Source of the DNA: Lethocerus indicus
Taxonomy: Eukaryota; Arthropoda; Insecta; Hemiptera; Belostomatidae
Assembly: GCA_019843655.1 (NCBI GenBank)
Contig: JACDQD010000006.1
Span: 18,370,246-18,434,245 of the forward strand
DNA length: 64,000 nucleotides
Direction: 5' to 3'
Shown here in pieces: positions 38,063 to 51,930 of the stretch. Both the position numbers and the translations under genes were made by a program. The notes under the pieces are model-generated. The model did no database searches. It was not told where the DNA came from and saw only the letters and a list, made by a program, of their open reading frames with translations. Positions within the stretch are counted from its first letter, which is position 1. Every line of letters begins with the position of its first letter.

Positions 38063-41000
38063 TGAAAAATATAATATCGCATTAAAATCTGATCTCACTC
38101 GGTTCTGATTCGGAAATGTTAACAAATTCATTTCTGTATGCAAAAAAATACGGGCTAAAGCGCTGGGAGAACTACAAATCTCCGCTAAATATGCAGGTCA
38201 AGGGAGCCTCCCAGAATGGATTATCCGAAAAATCCTGCGACCAGTTCCTCTGGTCAGTCCAAGTTTGGGTTAGGAGGGCATAAATTAATGAGCTTAAAAG
38301 CGGGTAATATGGGGGGGAGTTAAATGGCCACCTGAGACCTGCAGCCCTCCGGGCAGGCCCACTCATCCGCTAAAGGGAGAACTACTAAGCAGCCCAGATT
38401 ACTGACGGCCCCTTCCCTAACCTAAAATCGTTAAGTACCGTCGTTACAAGGCTAACCGAGAATCTCCTCCACGAAGCAATCCTACAATACCACGCTAAGT
38501 TCATAAGTTGCGGTTTAATTATTTTAATCGAATTATGAAAAAATAAGATTTCATACGAGGCTTCAAAACATGGTGTAATAGATAAGTATATATAGAAAAG
38601 CGGAATATATATGAATATGTTCAATATATTCCAAGCCGTCAACCGTCCATGTAAGTTAAAATATATTACAAATTAAAAGGTATTTGTGCTTATAGTAACA
38701 AGTCTATCTGTGAAACACACATCTACCTCATATTTGGTTAGATGATAAAGTGTTAATGAAATGAATGTTAATAAAATGTATTTACAGCACTCCGTTCAAA
38801 TTTGAGATTCATTTTAAATTAAAATATATCGTTAATTCTTGACCTCAGGCACAAAGTGGGCGTCAAAACCCTTTAAAAGCGATTTCAGATGATTGATACG
38901 TTGCTCAAAGATATTGATTGAGTCGTCAGTGGATCTAATAAAAGGTGAAAAGAGGAATCGACGAAGGTGAGAGCTCATGAAGGCTGATTTAAGGGTTGTA
39001 AAATGTCGGTAGAGCGCTACTAAATAAACAAGCTAGGCGAGTGTTCTGGGCCTGATCTGTACCGGGTTCGCTCAGCCGTGATCCTACCCTGTACCTCACT
39101 CGGAAACGACTAGAATTCCAAACGTTTGGACCATACAAGATGTTGTAAATACAAGTTTGTATATTTACTCGCAATATCCCCGCATCCATTTCCCCGCAGA
39201 ATTTACACTACAATTACTTTGAATATTACCTCGCGCAAAAGATCATCCTCGAGTTCCGATTTCCTTATTAAGTTTTAGCCAGCGCTATATAAGAAAAGCA
39301 TTTCTGTACGCTTGAATTTCACTTTTAAATGGTTAATATCTGTTACGATGCCACGGAAGGAACTCTTAAAAATCATTATTATTCGTGAGGTAGGGATATA
39401 TTTCGTGCACCCATGTCTGAAATTACTGCTGCACACATGTTAGGTGGTTTATTAAAATTTATTGTAATTCATGAATACTAAGTGGTACTATGTAGTAAAG
39501 GTTCCAAAATCGAATCATACTTAATTTTCGCACGAAATCTTGTTAATAAATATGAAAAATGATTTCCCTGCCTCCAGTTTTTCTGCGATTTGACTTTAAT
39601 TCGCGGATGAAAAACGTCTAAGCGACAGAAATCAACCATCTGTACATGCGTCCGCTTAATTGATGTTTTGTGCAAAAATCGAAACCTAAGTTGATCCTTC
39701 ATATGGGCTTAAATCGTACTTTTAATCTGTTACGTAATATCGTGTTATGATTTGGTGTCAGTTTCAGGCAAGGCCAGCGAGTTTTCGTGTGACCTTAGTC
39801 GGCTACATTGATTGGTCGGCGTCGCCAGAGAGAAAGCCTTTGTGCTATAATGACATGAATAATTTATGGCGAAATTATGCCCCACGTGAGAATGTGTGTC
39901 TGTGTGTGCCTCTTATAGTTCTTTGAATACCTATCGTGAATTGAATTTTGTCTAATGCTCTAACAGATTTAGTCGAGAGTGTTATCTAGTGGACTCCAAA
40001 CTATAGTTAATCTGTCATTTCACTGATTTAATAACCAAATATATTAAGTCTACTATTTAGTCAATACTCACTATAATAATTTATTAGGTAAACAATGTAA
40101 ACAATGTAAATACGTTTTATAAATACTAATTACCATAGAGTTAACTGAGAGGGGACATCCGAGTGATATGCTAGAATTACGATGTTCCGTGAGAGGGGAC
40201 AGGCGAGTGCAAAGTTTTAATAGTACGTGAAAGTACTAGAAGAAAAACAATTAATCAATCCGGGGAAAAATGCGTGAAATCTATTTTTTAGTCGATACTG
40301 GCAATTGTCTGGTAGTTAAAAGGATTGCATAATCAGTTTATTCAGCATCGCCTGTGAAATACAGTCTTAATCCAATACCGTCATCCTGCCATAGCGTAGA
40401 ATTAAAAATTATTACTCTCTAAGGCCTCCGACATTAACTCTAAAGCCTATTAATTTATCATTTAAAACCATCCATTTATCCCCCATTCAAACCAGTCAGA
40501 ATAACCAAACGGTTTCGTACTACGGTTGCATTTTTTTAAGCCGCAAAGATTTGACATGAAATGATAGCGTCGCCCGGGATTTAATTAGTGATTAAATTAA
40601 GAATGATTTGTATGCAAGGTAAATTACATTATCGAGTGACAGAAGAAAAGTAATCGAGTTATGAACGGGAAGTGTAATTAGAAAATGGTTTGTGAACTTG
40701 TTGACTTTTTTAAGCAATTATTCATTTGCTTTCTACCCTTGGAGATGTAGGCAGAATACGTATTCTGAAAACAATTACTCAAAATTACTTAATATTGTTT
40801 GTTACTTAATTTTTAAATACAGCTATCTCTTTACATCTCCTACGTAAATTTATGGCAGCAAGCGGAAATTAAATGTTGGTTTTTCACAACTACCAACATT
40901 GAATTTAACTTTAGATTGATATAGGAAATAAGGAATAGTTTCTTTACTTCTGTTTTCCTAGAACAACTGTTCATATATGAACAGTAAACGCTGAAATTCC

Positions 41001-41739
41001 CTTATAGTATATGGAAATCATGTTATAATATGTATAACGAAATTGATTAAACGGAAGTGATTAGTTATATTAATGCAACAGCAGCTTTGACTTATCTGTA
41101 ACATTCTATATAATTAATTTAGACAGTTATACTTTAACAAACATTACTAACGAAAATAATCCATTAAAGTACATTGGTACAGAAATCTTGCCGGCTAGAA
41201 CGAAGACCGTGATATTCACTGAGGCCATTTCCAGAATTCTTTTCGGATCATCTTTGGGCGTTTTCAATTTGACATAAATTCATACCCGCTGGCGCACTTT
41301 TGCCTTTACACGATTCGAAACTGGAATCTAAGTTGAAACTGTGTTTTACAATGCAACAGATGCATAAGGAATTGGAATGTAGACAGAGAGAATTACATCG
41401 TGAATAATATAAGGCGCAGAAGTAGTAAAATAAGGCAATAATTTAGAGAAATAAATAATTCTGAAATATAGATTCTAAACCGTAGATAGCAAAGTAACTG
41501 GATTTTACCAGTATAACTTTAATTGGAACCTGGTGACAGTATAAAAATACAGAATATATTGGTTTGTATATTGTATTAAAACTAGGGAATAGTGAAAAAG
41601 CGATTGGCGACCACAAAAATTGGTTGTGAGCTAGATTTTGTATAGGTGAAATAGGGAAAACTAGAGGGTTATAGTGAGTGATTGGAAATGGAGAGTGAAT
41701 GTTAGGTTAGATGTACGAGATTGATAGTTGGGTGGGGTG
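38058..41739. other. Intronic stretch, no gene seen
   Basis: GC-richer at 38160-38470. A pair of 10-bp direct repeats (GAGAGGGGAC) at 40147 and 40191 marks a diverged 44-bp duplication. A short TAAACAATG duplication lies near 40089. Otherwise AT-rich, without exon signals that I trust. Confidence 0.45.
40147..40221. repeat. Diverged 44-bp tandem duplication
   Basis: GAGAGGGGACA-CCGAGTG and GAGAGGGGACA-GCGAGTG start 44 bases apart, while the intervening sequence has diverged. The preserved ends may be repeated binding sites. Confidence 0.45.
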
Positions 41740-42060
41740 AAGTGTCGGTTTAGGAGGGCCCCACTCTGTCCCCTGGGCCCCACAAACGGCCACCGCAATT
41801 CATTATTCTCTCCAATTTACATACAGGGCCACCGCGGAACGGACTTCGACGCAAGAACCGCCCCGAAAAATACTATGCCGGTGAAACAATTTCAGACCCG
41901 CGAGTAATTTTATAAAAATCAATTAAAGTTTTAAAACCCCCTTCCGGTGAGTTTTCCCGCCGGTCTAACCGGTCGGTGAATTTGTTGCTTGGAGTTTTAG
42001 GAGAGATGGGAACGGAAGTCCCTCGGGCTCCGTAGGTCACCTACTATTGGGCAGCCGACT
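41740..42060. other. GC-rich island
   Basis: CpG-rich, with GGCCC blocks and CCGGT motifs. A donor-like CCG|GTGAGT at 41945-41953 has no matching acceptor in an open frame. Candidate regulatory element. Confidence 0.35.
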
Positions 42061-45000
42061 ATTTTCCAGTTTGCATCGAAGTTAAGTTTAAATAATAAAA
42101 AAAACAAAAAAAAAACTGCAGACCCAGAATTAATCCTCTAGCCTCACCGAGTCGAATAAACATTGTCCAATTTCTATATGTGTTTCTATCTTTTTTACTA
42201 AAACGCAGTGTAGCAGTTTATTAAACTCTGTACAAACACATTTTTTTATTCCTTTATAGTATACCTAGATTTGTTGATATTACCTATATTTTGAATATAT
42301 CCAGTTTTCCATAACCACGCGTTTAGTTAACCTCTTATTTATTTTTGTGTTAAAAACAAACAGTATTTATATTCCAAACTAATAAATTGCACATTATAAC
42401 ATTTTTAATAAGAGGTGATTTTATATACACATAATAAATTACCCACTGAAAAAATCAATTAAGTAAATGAATTCAATTTATTAAAAAAAAATAGTTTGTT
42501 TCATATAATATGGATGTTGAAATCAGTTCAACCAGTCAGAGATACAAATCAATTGCCATTCTACTGTGGTATGCGACGAGCGCGGAAGGGTCGGGTTTAA
42601 TAGTATGGGGATAATCCAGGTTGCTAAGTTGGGATTGTAGGACAGGTATTGCATCAAAGTTGAGCCCAACTTGAACCGGATCCATCACAACAAGTTAGCA
42701 ATATACCAAGTTGCCTCGGTCTCAGGTACCACCCGCCGGCGTTAGATGGCTTCGCACTCCATTTTCTCAGTATGGGACTTTGGCCAACTTTGTTTTCTGT
42801 ATTGGAGCATGTTCCAGATGTTTTCATCGTCTCAGACTGAAAGCTCCTAATTCGTTTTATTTTATAGTATTCGCATGGAAATCTCATCCTGCCACTTCGT
42901 TTTATACACGCCTTCAAACATTCGTGTAAAGTAATGTACTTTCAATTTCAATGCTTATAATATCAAATTCCAGGAAATTTAACGCACTGAAATATTTATA
43001 ACCACCGCATCTACTACAAAAGACGAAAATTCGGGAAATATAGTGCAACATTTCAACACTTCAAACACTGATTCAATAATTCTCCTAGAAATAAACATAT
43101 TGGGGAATCCCACGTACGAAGTATACATAATAAATAGATGTCTCTCTCTTATATGTTTAATTTGGTACTGCTATTACTGTTAGAATAAATTAGTTTGATC
43201 CATATATTGTCATATTGACTTTGTTTTCGTAGGATGCTCAAAATTTACAGTAGATCGAATACTCAGGCTCAAGTAGGTGATTGATAGTGAAGGTTCTAAT
43301 TAATTGTTATGTATGAATAAACCAAATATCAATTATCAGTTTTTACATCGGGTCACTTTTACTATAGTAATTTCTTTAGTGAACATTTTAAAAACCTTAA
43401 GAAACGGCGGTGAGGTTATTGTCCTTATGTATAATTCGATATTCATTAAATTTATGAACCGGACACTTCCTTGGAGCGCGCCTTAAGAAAAAAATTAAAA
43501 TATCGTTCCAAAGTTTTCCCCTTTCTTTGGGGGTGTCCCCGGCATTCGTGCAGAAAATTAAATGGTGACGGTAATATTTCTTGAGCTGACGCCGCTAAAA
43601 AAAAGAAGCAAATCAGCTACTAGTTTCTCGAACCCGGCGGGAAGCTATACGAAGTTAAAGTGTCGGGACGGAGATCCAAAATCTTTTGAAATTATTAATT
43701 AAATGTAATAGTTTTCGAGTTCGGCCAATATATCGCTGTACACTCTATATTTAGTTCATATTAGAAAACCGCGCCGGAAAAAACAGAGAGTCGGCGAGCC
43801 CGCAACGCTCCACGACATGTCAGGTCAGTATCAACGACACGCTTATAATTCATTCCTTCGCGTAAATCACTAAAAATCATTGCTAATTGGTAATCTGGAT
43901 AAAATTTATTTCCCCCGACCGATAGCGGGATATCTCGTACACACGGACGGCGTGGGGAACACATTTCCCGCGGCGATCCATAACTCAAAAATGAATTTCG
44001 ACAGAACCCTGTAAAGGGGTACTGATGGACGAAATCAGAATGTCCCATTCGTATTGACACATTTGGCATGATTAAAGGTCGCCATTATTTGATTGATCGG
44101 TGTTTGATTCGGCAAGTGTTGACATCTGCTGTTTACGGTCAGGCGGTAAAATTACTTTCAGTCGGAACGAGCGGACCTCTGTTTTTTGCTTATTACATTC
44201 ATGCACACTTTCCTATTTGAAAATGGGGAGTTTATATATAACTACTGAGACCTCAACTTGAACGCGCCATCGGCGTTACGAAGAGTTTTTTTGCTGTACA
44301 TTGCATCGCTCGACATTTTCCGTATTTAATACCGGAGTATTATAAATGGTAGCGGGCGTATTCTGTTTTGTCTGCTGTACAATGGCCCCCTTTATTTGCG
44401 TCGAAGGATTATTTTCAATGGTTAATCCGGACCGAGGTGTGAGCGGGGACAGCAGGGCAGATTTAATCAAGCGGCACAGCCTTAAGTCATCCGGAAATTG
44501 AAGATAATAGGAATGGAAGTTATTGGCAATGACGAAAATATTGAAGGGAGGACAAGCCTAGGAGGGAGGGCCCCAGCAACAATCCAATTGAGCGGTAGCC
44601 TCCCACGAGAATCGACGAGAATCCCATCTCCTACCGAGATTCCGCCTATCCCAAAAAGAATAAACCCAAATAATTCCCTTACTATTGTCTTGTTATTGTT
44701 TTTAGCACTATTCTCAGTTCCCTCACGACCCGTTTTTATTCTGAAAGGCTAGTCAACGCGGAAAGTATAGATGTCTTAGGCCGATCTTGGCTCGGATCGA
44801 GCGATAGATCCTGAAATTTAGTAATTCACAATAAGCGGTTGTCCGCCAGCAAAACGGACCAAAGTAAAAGTGCAGTGACAATAAGACAGAGTGAAGAAAA
44901 CTACCAAATAGGTATTTCAAATTACTCCTGATATTTTTTTAGAGCGCTCAAATATGGTAATAAGGAGGGAATCACTGTCGCAATATCCAATCCAGCATTA

Positions 45001-48000
45001 GGCCAAAAAAATGACATGACTCTCAGATTATAGCTGATGGAACTGATTCAATGAAGATTACGTGTTAAATGCGAATATTTTTCTTACAAGACTAAGTTCT
45101 AACTGAACGGTATCATATTATGAGTGGTATCATATTCCGATATTTATGCGTTTGACGTCAGGAAAGCTGTGTTTGCTTTGTGGTCAGATGTGAGTGCTTT
45201 CGCGCGGAAGCTGTATGAGATATACATCATTCCGCGAATGTTTTCATTTCGATCTCACTGCTAAAATTAATACTCTCTTACAGTTATTAGGCGAAGGAAT
45301 CAAGATCCCAGCGAAGCTCAAATTTAGTATTGTTTCAAACGTTTTATGTTATACCGATATATTACTATACAGTAATCAGACTGTGTATATAAATCTGTAC
45401 ATCGAAAGTATTAAACTTTTAATAATTTCATTATTATAATTCTGTAGGGAATATGTGCTGCTTGTTTCGACCGGATAATTTATATCTCTTTCGCTTCAAT
45501 TCGGTTCTTTGTTAATGCTATAATGGAAAACCCCATTATATGTTAATTCTGCAGGTGTGATTTAGTGAAATACACATAAATTTAATGGCGAAGGGCCAAT
45601 GTTAAGCAGGTGAAGAGGGTGTGCTAAGAGTGGCGGGCTAATTTATGTGAGGGCTGGCGCTGTCTGAGCGCCATTGTTGCAGTGAAAAACACCCTCCTAC
45701 GACGAGTGATTTCTATGCGCCTCTACCGTGCCCCTCAACGAGAACTTGCAACTGCTTTCTACGTTTTTCCCGATCTAGCTGAAATCAAATAAATCTTTCT
45801 GAAGACTTCTTATATGCCAATGCCAGGAATACACAAAGCCCTTTCTTCCCAAGCATTTATTATTTTAATTAATTACTATCTCTTTACTTTTTGCTTTTTA
45901 CTTATTACGCAATATCCACATACTTACACCCATGATAAGACTTATAGTTGACAGGGGCGGAACTAAAGGATTGTATTTTGTTATCCTGTCATCGTACACT
46001 AAACACTTTAGTAAATTTATCACTGTCACTAATAATTCTTGTTACCCATTTTTCAATTAGATAACTTAAATAGTTTCTCTACGATCATTAAAATCAAAAG
46101 ATCAACCTGATGTTTTATTTCATAAAATCAACGCGTATATCTAAAAGTGTCCCAGAATTTAACATATTTGTTCACAGTGTCCTAGTTCCCTCTTCTGCTC
46201 ATTCCAAGGGTGAAAATACCAACACTATATTAAAGAAATATTCCTCATTGAATTCCATATATAGGTGCAGAAATCTAGATTCTTTCCTAAGAATTTTAAT
46301 AAAACTTATGTATAAAAGAATACAATACTATTCAGGATGAAATTTTCAAGAATGCGATATTCCCCAACTATATTCCGGCCAGGAGTTGAAAGACTAATGA
46401 AAGCATTTTCGACGGGAAGCACCATTGTTGGAAGACGCCACTTTGAAAAATGAAGTTTCTTCTCTACCAATATCAATCACTTCTTCGTTAGTTAATATAA
46501 TCAATGATCCAGTTCTCGCATTATTCATTCATAATAGATCACTCCATCAGGAGTTCAAGGATCCACTATTAGTCATATTCTTCCCGCGTAGACTACTCAG
46601 GGCCCCCTGATTACAGTCAAATGACCGCATTATCTATATTGAATGATGAACGTGTCAGGAAATCGGCCCTGGCGTAAGTTTCCACTTCACTGTTAGAAGT
46701 AGTTCGAAAATATTCTTGGCTTGAATATTAGTTAGTAGTATAGCAATGAATGAAACTATTAATTAGCATGAAGACAACTTGGTAATAATGTATCTGCATG
46801 ATTTTGATATAATCATGATATTTTATATTGTTTATAGAGAAAGGTAAAAAATAATACTTCGCAAAAAATATTAGTTTATTTTCTGGAAACAAATTAATTA
46901 ATAGAATTTGTAACCAGCTTGCTTAATGTATTAATAGAGGGATACAATATAAACGAATTGGGAACACTAATTTAACATAGAATAAACGAAACAATGCAGA
47001 ACCGAAATCTTTTCCCAATCTCCCAATTATAATGTATTTGTATTTATAAATATCTAAATAATATATGAGTTCATGATTTACCATTTATTCCTTCTTCAAT
47101 TAATAACGAGGAACGTATATGCATTCAACAATAATTTATATATTCACGACTCAATGTTCCTGCCATTAAAGTTTTGCCGAATTATAAAGTCAAGCCTTTG
47201 TTATTCCGAACAGCTTTTCCATTAATCGAATAATACCTACCATTAAGCACACAACAAATACATTCATTAGGAGAATTAATGACTCGGTGACTGGAAGAAA
47301 ATTGAATTTCCTCAGGAACCGACTGTCGTTTCTTTATGGGGTTCTAGTCAATGCTGAAATCTAGTCGACCCTCTTGCCCGAGTTGTAGATGGCAATAGTC
47401 ATTTCAATTATTTATTAATATATCTCCTATATTTATACCATAACTTTTGGGTATTTCGTCATTCAGTTAATTATTAAAGATACAATTTGTGCACACAACA
47501 GAACAAGTAATATAAAATATTCAAAGTATAATTCGTTGGTATATCAACATTTTTAATAAAAATATCATTTCAGTGCTTACTCATTAATACAAAAAAATTA
47601 TTTTCTCAAATAATATTACATATTGTAAATGTATTATTTTACCTATTTATCTAGATTTAAACGGGACAAAGCTAATTCTTTTGAATTAGCCAGTCAGTCA
47701 TTGACTAACACGGAAAATTGAAGGCTGGGAGTTCGTCCCCGTGAAGAAATTTCAGTTTCCCAATGAGGCAAAATGATTTTGTATCCCTTCAAATTGCTGT
47801 TACAGAGACATGTAATTCGTTTATATTTGAGTAAAACATTTTCACGAAACATGCCCTCGCGAAAAGAACGAAAGGAGTTAATTTTGCTACATATTAGGAC
47901 TTTCAAATCCCTGTTGATTGTTCGCGTTTGTATTTGGTCGTGCTCTGAAATTTTAATTACGCCGCGATTTTTCTGGGATTATTTAAGAATGCCGGCCGCG

Positions 48001-48690
48001 GTGGATTTGACTGTTACACCAAGCGGGCATCTCGTGGTAAAACTGAATAGGGACATTTTAGGCTTTGCAGAGACAGAGGGAGAGCGGGGCTGGTAAAAAC
48101 AGTTATTAAGACTTCAAAGAGTCGGCAGATGCGGGAGATGGGAGTGGCGTGTAATGAAACACTGGTCCCCGCGACACGAATAAATCAACTCTTTATGAAG
48201 CCACATTTCACGCCCCAAATGCTAGTTAATTCTTCAAACCCAGTTATGAACTGGGGCTTTCATCACAGTAGATATTTCCATAGAAATATGTCTGTAGGGC
48301 AACTAGCATAAGATTTAGAAGCAGTGTTGAACAAGATTAAGGTTGAAATTAAATATGAAGGTGTATAAAATTTCATTCTCTATTTATTATTGTCAAAGTT
48401 TTATATCTTAATATATTATTTAAACGGTGGCTATATGAGTTGAACTCAATCAAGATATTACACTCTCGTAGCGATTTTTGTTATGTCGATTAACAATTAT
48501 GATATAATTTGGCAACACAAATGTGTAACAATGAATGATACGTGACAGATTAGCCAATCCTATGGCATATTCGCTTATATCAGGAAATTTATTACCGCCA
48601 TTTACCGTATCTACGGGAAATATTTTTATGCTTTAGTACCGTACTGTGGCACTTCACGGGACTTTCACAGCTGAAAGTAAAGTTTAGGTT
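42061..48690. other. Intronic stretch, no gene seen
   Basis: Long AT-rich stretch with GC-richer patches at 42590-42790, 43500-44060, 44390-44660 and 47700-48180. A perfect hairpin, GCTAATTC-TTTT-GAATTAGC, lies at 47671-47690. Open frames up to 107 codons (47773-48096) show no recognisable domain and no splice boundaries in register. Confidence 0.45.
47671..47690. repeat. Perfect hairpin with TTTT loop
   Basis: Eight-base arms GCTAATTC and GAATTAGC around TTTT. Isolated. Confidence 0.6.
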
Positions 48691-48699
48691 TCTATGAAA

Positions 48700-49070
48700 A
48701 ATTTCCAGTGCCAACGTCAAGTCGGTGAATTGGACAGTGGAGAACTCGGAGGGGGAAAGGAAGGGAAGAATGCAATTTAACAGTGACAAATGGAAGATCA
48801 AAACGTTATTTTGGAGGGAGGGGGGATTGAGATCCAAGCGTACCATTGGGTTTGGAAGGGCTCTCTCTTTCGTTCTCGTTTTCCAGCGGTATGGAAAATA
48901 CCATTATAGGCGCTCCAAAATTTGATCGGCCTTCAGGCGCCAAAAAAGCCCTTTTGCAATTTCTCCCTTCTCTTATTTACACAATTTTTCGAGTCCACGA
49001 AGAGGGTTAAAGTCGCACCACGGTAGGCGAGCCCGATGGCTGTGAGGGCGATTGGAAGGGGCAGGGAAAT
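48700..49070. other. GC-richer island, purine-rich
   Basis: GGGAGG-type purine blocks on plus (48746-48835) and CpGs further on. No exon supported. Confidence 0.3.
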
Positions 49071-50159
49071 TGGAAAATGAGACTTTATACTTGTATCAAT
49101 AATACCCGCCGTTCGTTTACTCGAGACGGCAATTTTTTATGCTCGACTTTTAAAAATGCTCCTTTTTATTCCTTTCTCGAAAACAACTTATTATAATTTA
49201 AACGAATACAACTTATTATAATTAAACCAATTTAAAATATCAACGGATTGTTTATTTACTTCTTATTTAAATGATCGGAAATAATTTTAAGCTTCCCTGG
49301 GCCACGTCTTTAAAAAGAAAGAACATTATATTAACATTGACATTAATCTGTGTGAAATTACTTCTCAATAATAATTTACTTTATTTACCAAATCTTGACT
49401 TTAATATGCAAGATTTGAGTTATTGTTTCGTTTATATTTGATGATTGGGATGATTTTAGGAACGAATGCACAGACTGAATTAATCTGTATGCTATAAAAA
49501 TGAACACTTATGCGCATCTTAAAAATGTATATAAACAGAAAATGTTTCCCCCCTCCAGTCTGTGTACGAAGAGCGTTCTGTAAATAACGAAATAGGACCG
49601 GACGGATCTGATATTATTTTATGAAATATAGGCACAGTTTATATTTGATAAATATCCGCCGGTTGGAAACTCGCTTTCTGCTCGAGAGAGCTCTGCGCCC
49701 TCGCCCTGTTACCCGCCCACTCGATACGGGACAAATCGACATTCTACGGTTCCACAGACGAAATATTTTAACTCGAATATTGATTAAACTGACCACTGTA
49801 TGTTCATTTCATTAAATCCAGCGTTAAAGGGGCTATTGAATCAACGTCCTTAAGAGTGTTGCGTATAATTCATAATTAATAATTATACGATGCAAGAGAT
49901 AATGTTGGAAATACCAATTATAATTTTATTTGCTGTTAGGAAGTATAATTGTAACCGATTACAATCAAGTCAAGTAGTTTTCTTTTCATGGGCCAGTGCA
50001 ATGTCTCCTTTGTAAAATAGTTACACGTTTTTCATGTTTTATAATACCCAATTTCCCCAATGAACCCAATTTACACTGGTTGGCGATAGCTAATTAACAG
50101 TCCTGAGACACGATTGTCGAATAATTTATTTCAATTATTTTATTATTATTTCGTACGAA
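49071..50159. other. AT-rich stretch with short repeats
   Basis: A 25-bp direct duplication (ACAACTTATTATAAT) occurs at about 49185 and 49210. A perfect 9-bp hairpin, CGTATAATT and AATTATACG, lies at 49862-49889. Confidence 0.5.
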
Positions 50160-50560
50160 TGCCAAGGTTCGACTCAATCAATTTATACGACGCCGTCCTT
50201 GTATTGAAATCAATTTAACTCGCCCGTCTACCTGAGCGACGATATGAGAAACTGCACAACTGTTTGGGAAGCGTGACAAATTACCAATAAACTGGAGGGC
50301 ATATAAAAGTAAAAATTGAGCGGTCGCCGTACGGGCAGTTTAAGGGGAAATATCTACCCGCCCGTATTGAAACCGTCCACTGTTATTGAGGGTACCGTTC
50401 CAATTTTTGCCACTCCCCATCCCCATACCCGCACCCCTCCACCCTCAACCAATTGAAACGTTATTTCGTCGTTATGTCGTCGGAACGAGAGTCGTTAAAT
50501 TTGGGCGTACGACCTGAGCGGGTCCCGCTGTGAATTCCAACGACGCCTATTTGCCGCAAC
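50160..50560. other. GC-rich island just upstream of the microexon
   Basis: CpG-rich block ending about 180 bases before the 30-nt exon. It contains TATAAAAG at 50302 and a GCAGTT initiator-like site at 50335-50340 (spacing -35, slightly long), so a weak internal promoter is possible. Confidence 0.3.
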
Positions 50561-50740
50561 GAATTTTTAAACGGCCATCGTTCATACCCGCATTCTTTTT
50601 TTTTGCCCCTCAATTGCAAATTTTCGACTCATATAGGGAAAATTCCGATTATCGGTTCGTTTTTAAAAGTATGATTGCGTACAAATACGATTTCGACAAC
50701 AGTGTGTCAGTGATATTTGTTCTTTTTTTGTATGTTGCAG

Positions 50741-50770
50741 CCCTCGACGTCAAGGATGTTTTGATGAAAG
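50741..50770 (+). CDS. 30-nt coding microexon, second coding exon of the signal-peptide gene
   Basis: Bounded by a strong acceptor (T-rich tract ending GTATGTTGCAG, AG at 50739-50740) and a strong donor AAAG|GTACGT. Phase 1 in and phase 1 out: the G from the exon at 11093 plus CC gives Ala, followed by L-D-V-K-D-V-L-M-K and the first base of the next codon. The joined product continues directly from the signal peptide, as expected for the first strand of an extracellular domain. Short phase-1 exons between signal peptide and an Ig-type domain occur in some insect cell-surface genes, but the family is not established. A chance match is possible because the exon is so short; transcripts would decide. 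Confidence 0.5.
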
Positions 50771-51376
50771 GTACGTACATTAAACGATTTAGCTTGATAA
50801 AGTTTGCGACGAGACTGCTACTTTATAACCCCGCAACAGCCGATCCTATAACCTGAATCAAAATCAATATAAATGTAGTCCTATTATCGTGGGAGCAATG
50901 CAAATTTCAAATCTGACCAGCCATTTATAAACGTAAACATATCATCCCACTCACAATAATTTGATGTGGTTGTGCGTCAACAAACAATCCCATAGGGGAA
51001 ACTTTCAGGAAAGGCCTATTGCATTCAATAACTTATTAACCACTGCAGATGAATAGCGGGATAAATATGAGCGGACGAAGAAATTTGTGATTTAAAAACA
51101 AGTCGTGCTTAGGCCGTATTATCAATATTGATTGTCGGTCATTTCAAATTATTTCCTTATGAAACGTAAGATGGTAAAATAATGGAATGACTTTTCTGAA
51201 TTCCTTCTGTAGATAACAAGCAACTCGTTATAATTGACGGTGGGGAATAGCCAAAACAAATCTATCTTTAGGCCAATAAATATAAGTTAATTCAATCTAA
51301 TTAACAATAAATTATAAGTTTTTTTGGGAACTATGAAAAAATCAACATTCTTAAATATATTTTCCCACTTAACAGA

Positions 51377-51377
<1 letters not shown>
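50771..51377. other. Start of the next intron
   Basis: AT-rich; no further exon with good signals. Confidence 0.4.

Positions 51378-51433
<56 letters not shown>
51378..51433. repeat. AT dinucleotide microsatellite
   Basis: About 28 uninterrupted AT units; the longest in the window. Confidence 0.9.
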
Positions 51434-51437
<4 letters not shown>

Positions 51438-51469
51438 CGGATAAATTTAAATGGTAATAAAATATTGCT

Positions 51470-51930
51470 GGCATTGGTCCGGAAATTGGCTCAATAGCTG
51501 GGGTGGTTGGAGGGGAGCGGGGTGGAAATAATTAATACTGCGGCCTCTGGTGGTGTTCAACTCTACAGCCAATTATTTCCCTCTCTTCCCAACGTCAGCT
51601 AGGCCAGCGGCCGAACCTTTTAATTATAATCTGGACGGAGGCATAATAGGAGGGTGGCGGTGGCGGTGGGAGCTGGGGGGAACGTCCGTATAAAACAGGG
51701 AGATCCGATCAAAATTCTTCTCCGAATTCCCCGACTATATTACTCCGCCCTCTTATTATTATTCGGGCCTAATAGAATAATTCGGCCAATTATTTTCCTC
51801 ACTTCGGGAGTATTCGTTTATGTAGAGGGCACCGAATAAAGCCCCAATTAAGAGTCAAATTTGAACTTCCAGGTCACTCCGGGTTTTATTTCCGCTGCCC
51901 GCTGCTCGGGCGCCTATTATCGGCGTTTCA
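51470..51930. other. GC-rich island with GGT/GGC run
   Basis: A G-rich run (GGTGGCGGTGGCGGTGGGAG) lies at 51654-51673, followed by GGGGGG at 51675-51680. CpG-rich, with AT-rich TTAATTATAA pieces. Short frames only. Confidence 0.4.

Larger units (their letters stand above)
11094..50740 (+). other. Putative 39.6-kb phase-1 intron
   Basis: Runs from the GTTTGT donor after the signal-peptide exon to the acceptor TTTTTTTGTATGTTGCAG before the 30-nt microexon. I found no convincing coding exon in between. It carries repeats, microsatellites and many GC-rich islands that are candidates for regulatory elements. If the microexon is wrong, the boundaries change but the region still looks non-coding. 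Confidence 0.5.

Noticed and set aside
46617..46673. 57-nt segment between TTACAG and GTAAGT
   Set aside because: Open only in a phase that does not match the known exons; weak pyrimidine tract.
47773..48096. 107-codon open frame
   Set aside because: No domain recognised and no splice sites in register with the signal-peptide exon.
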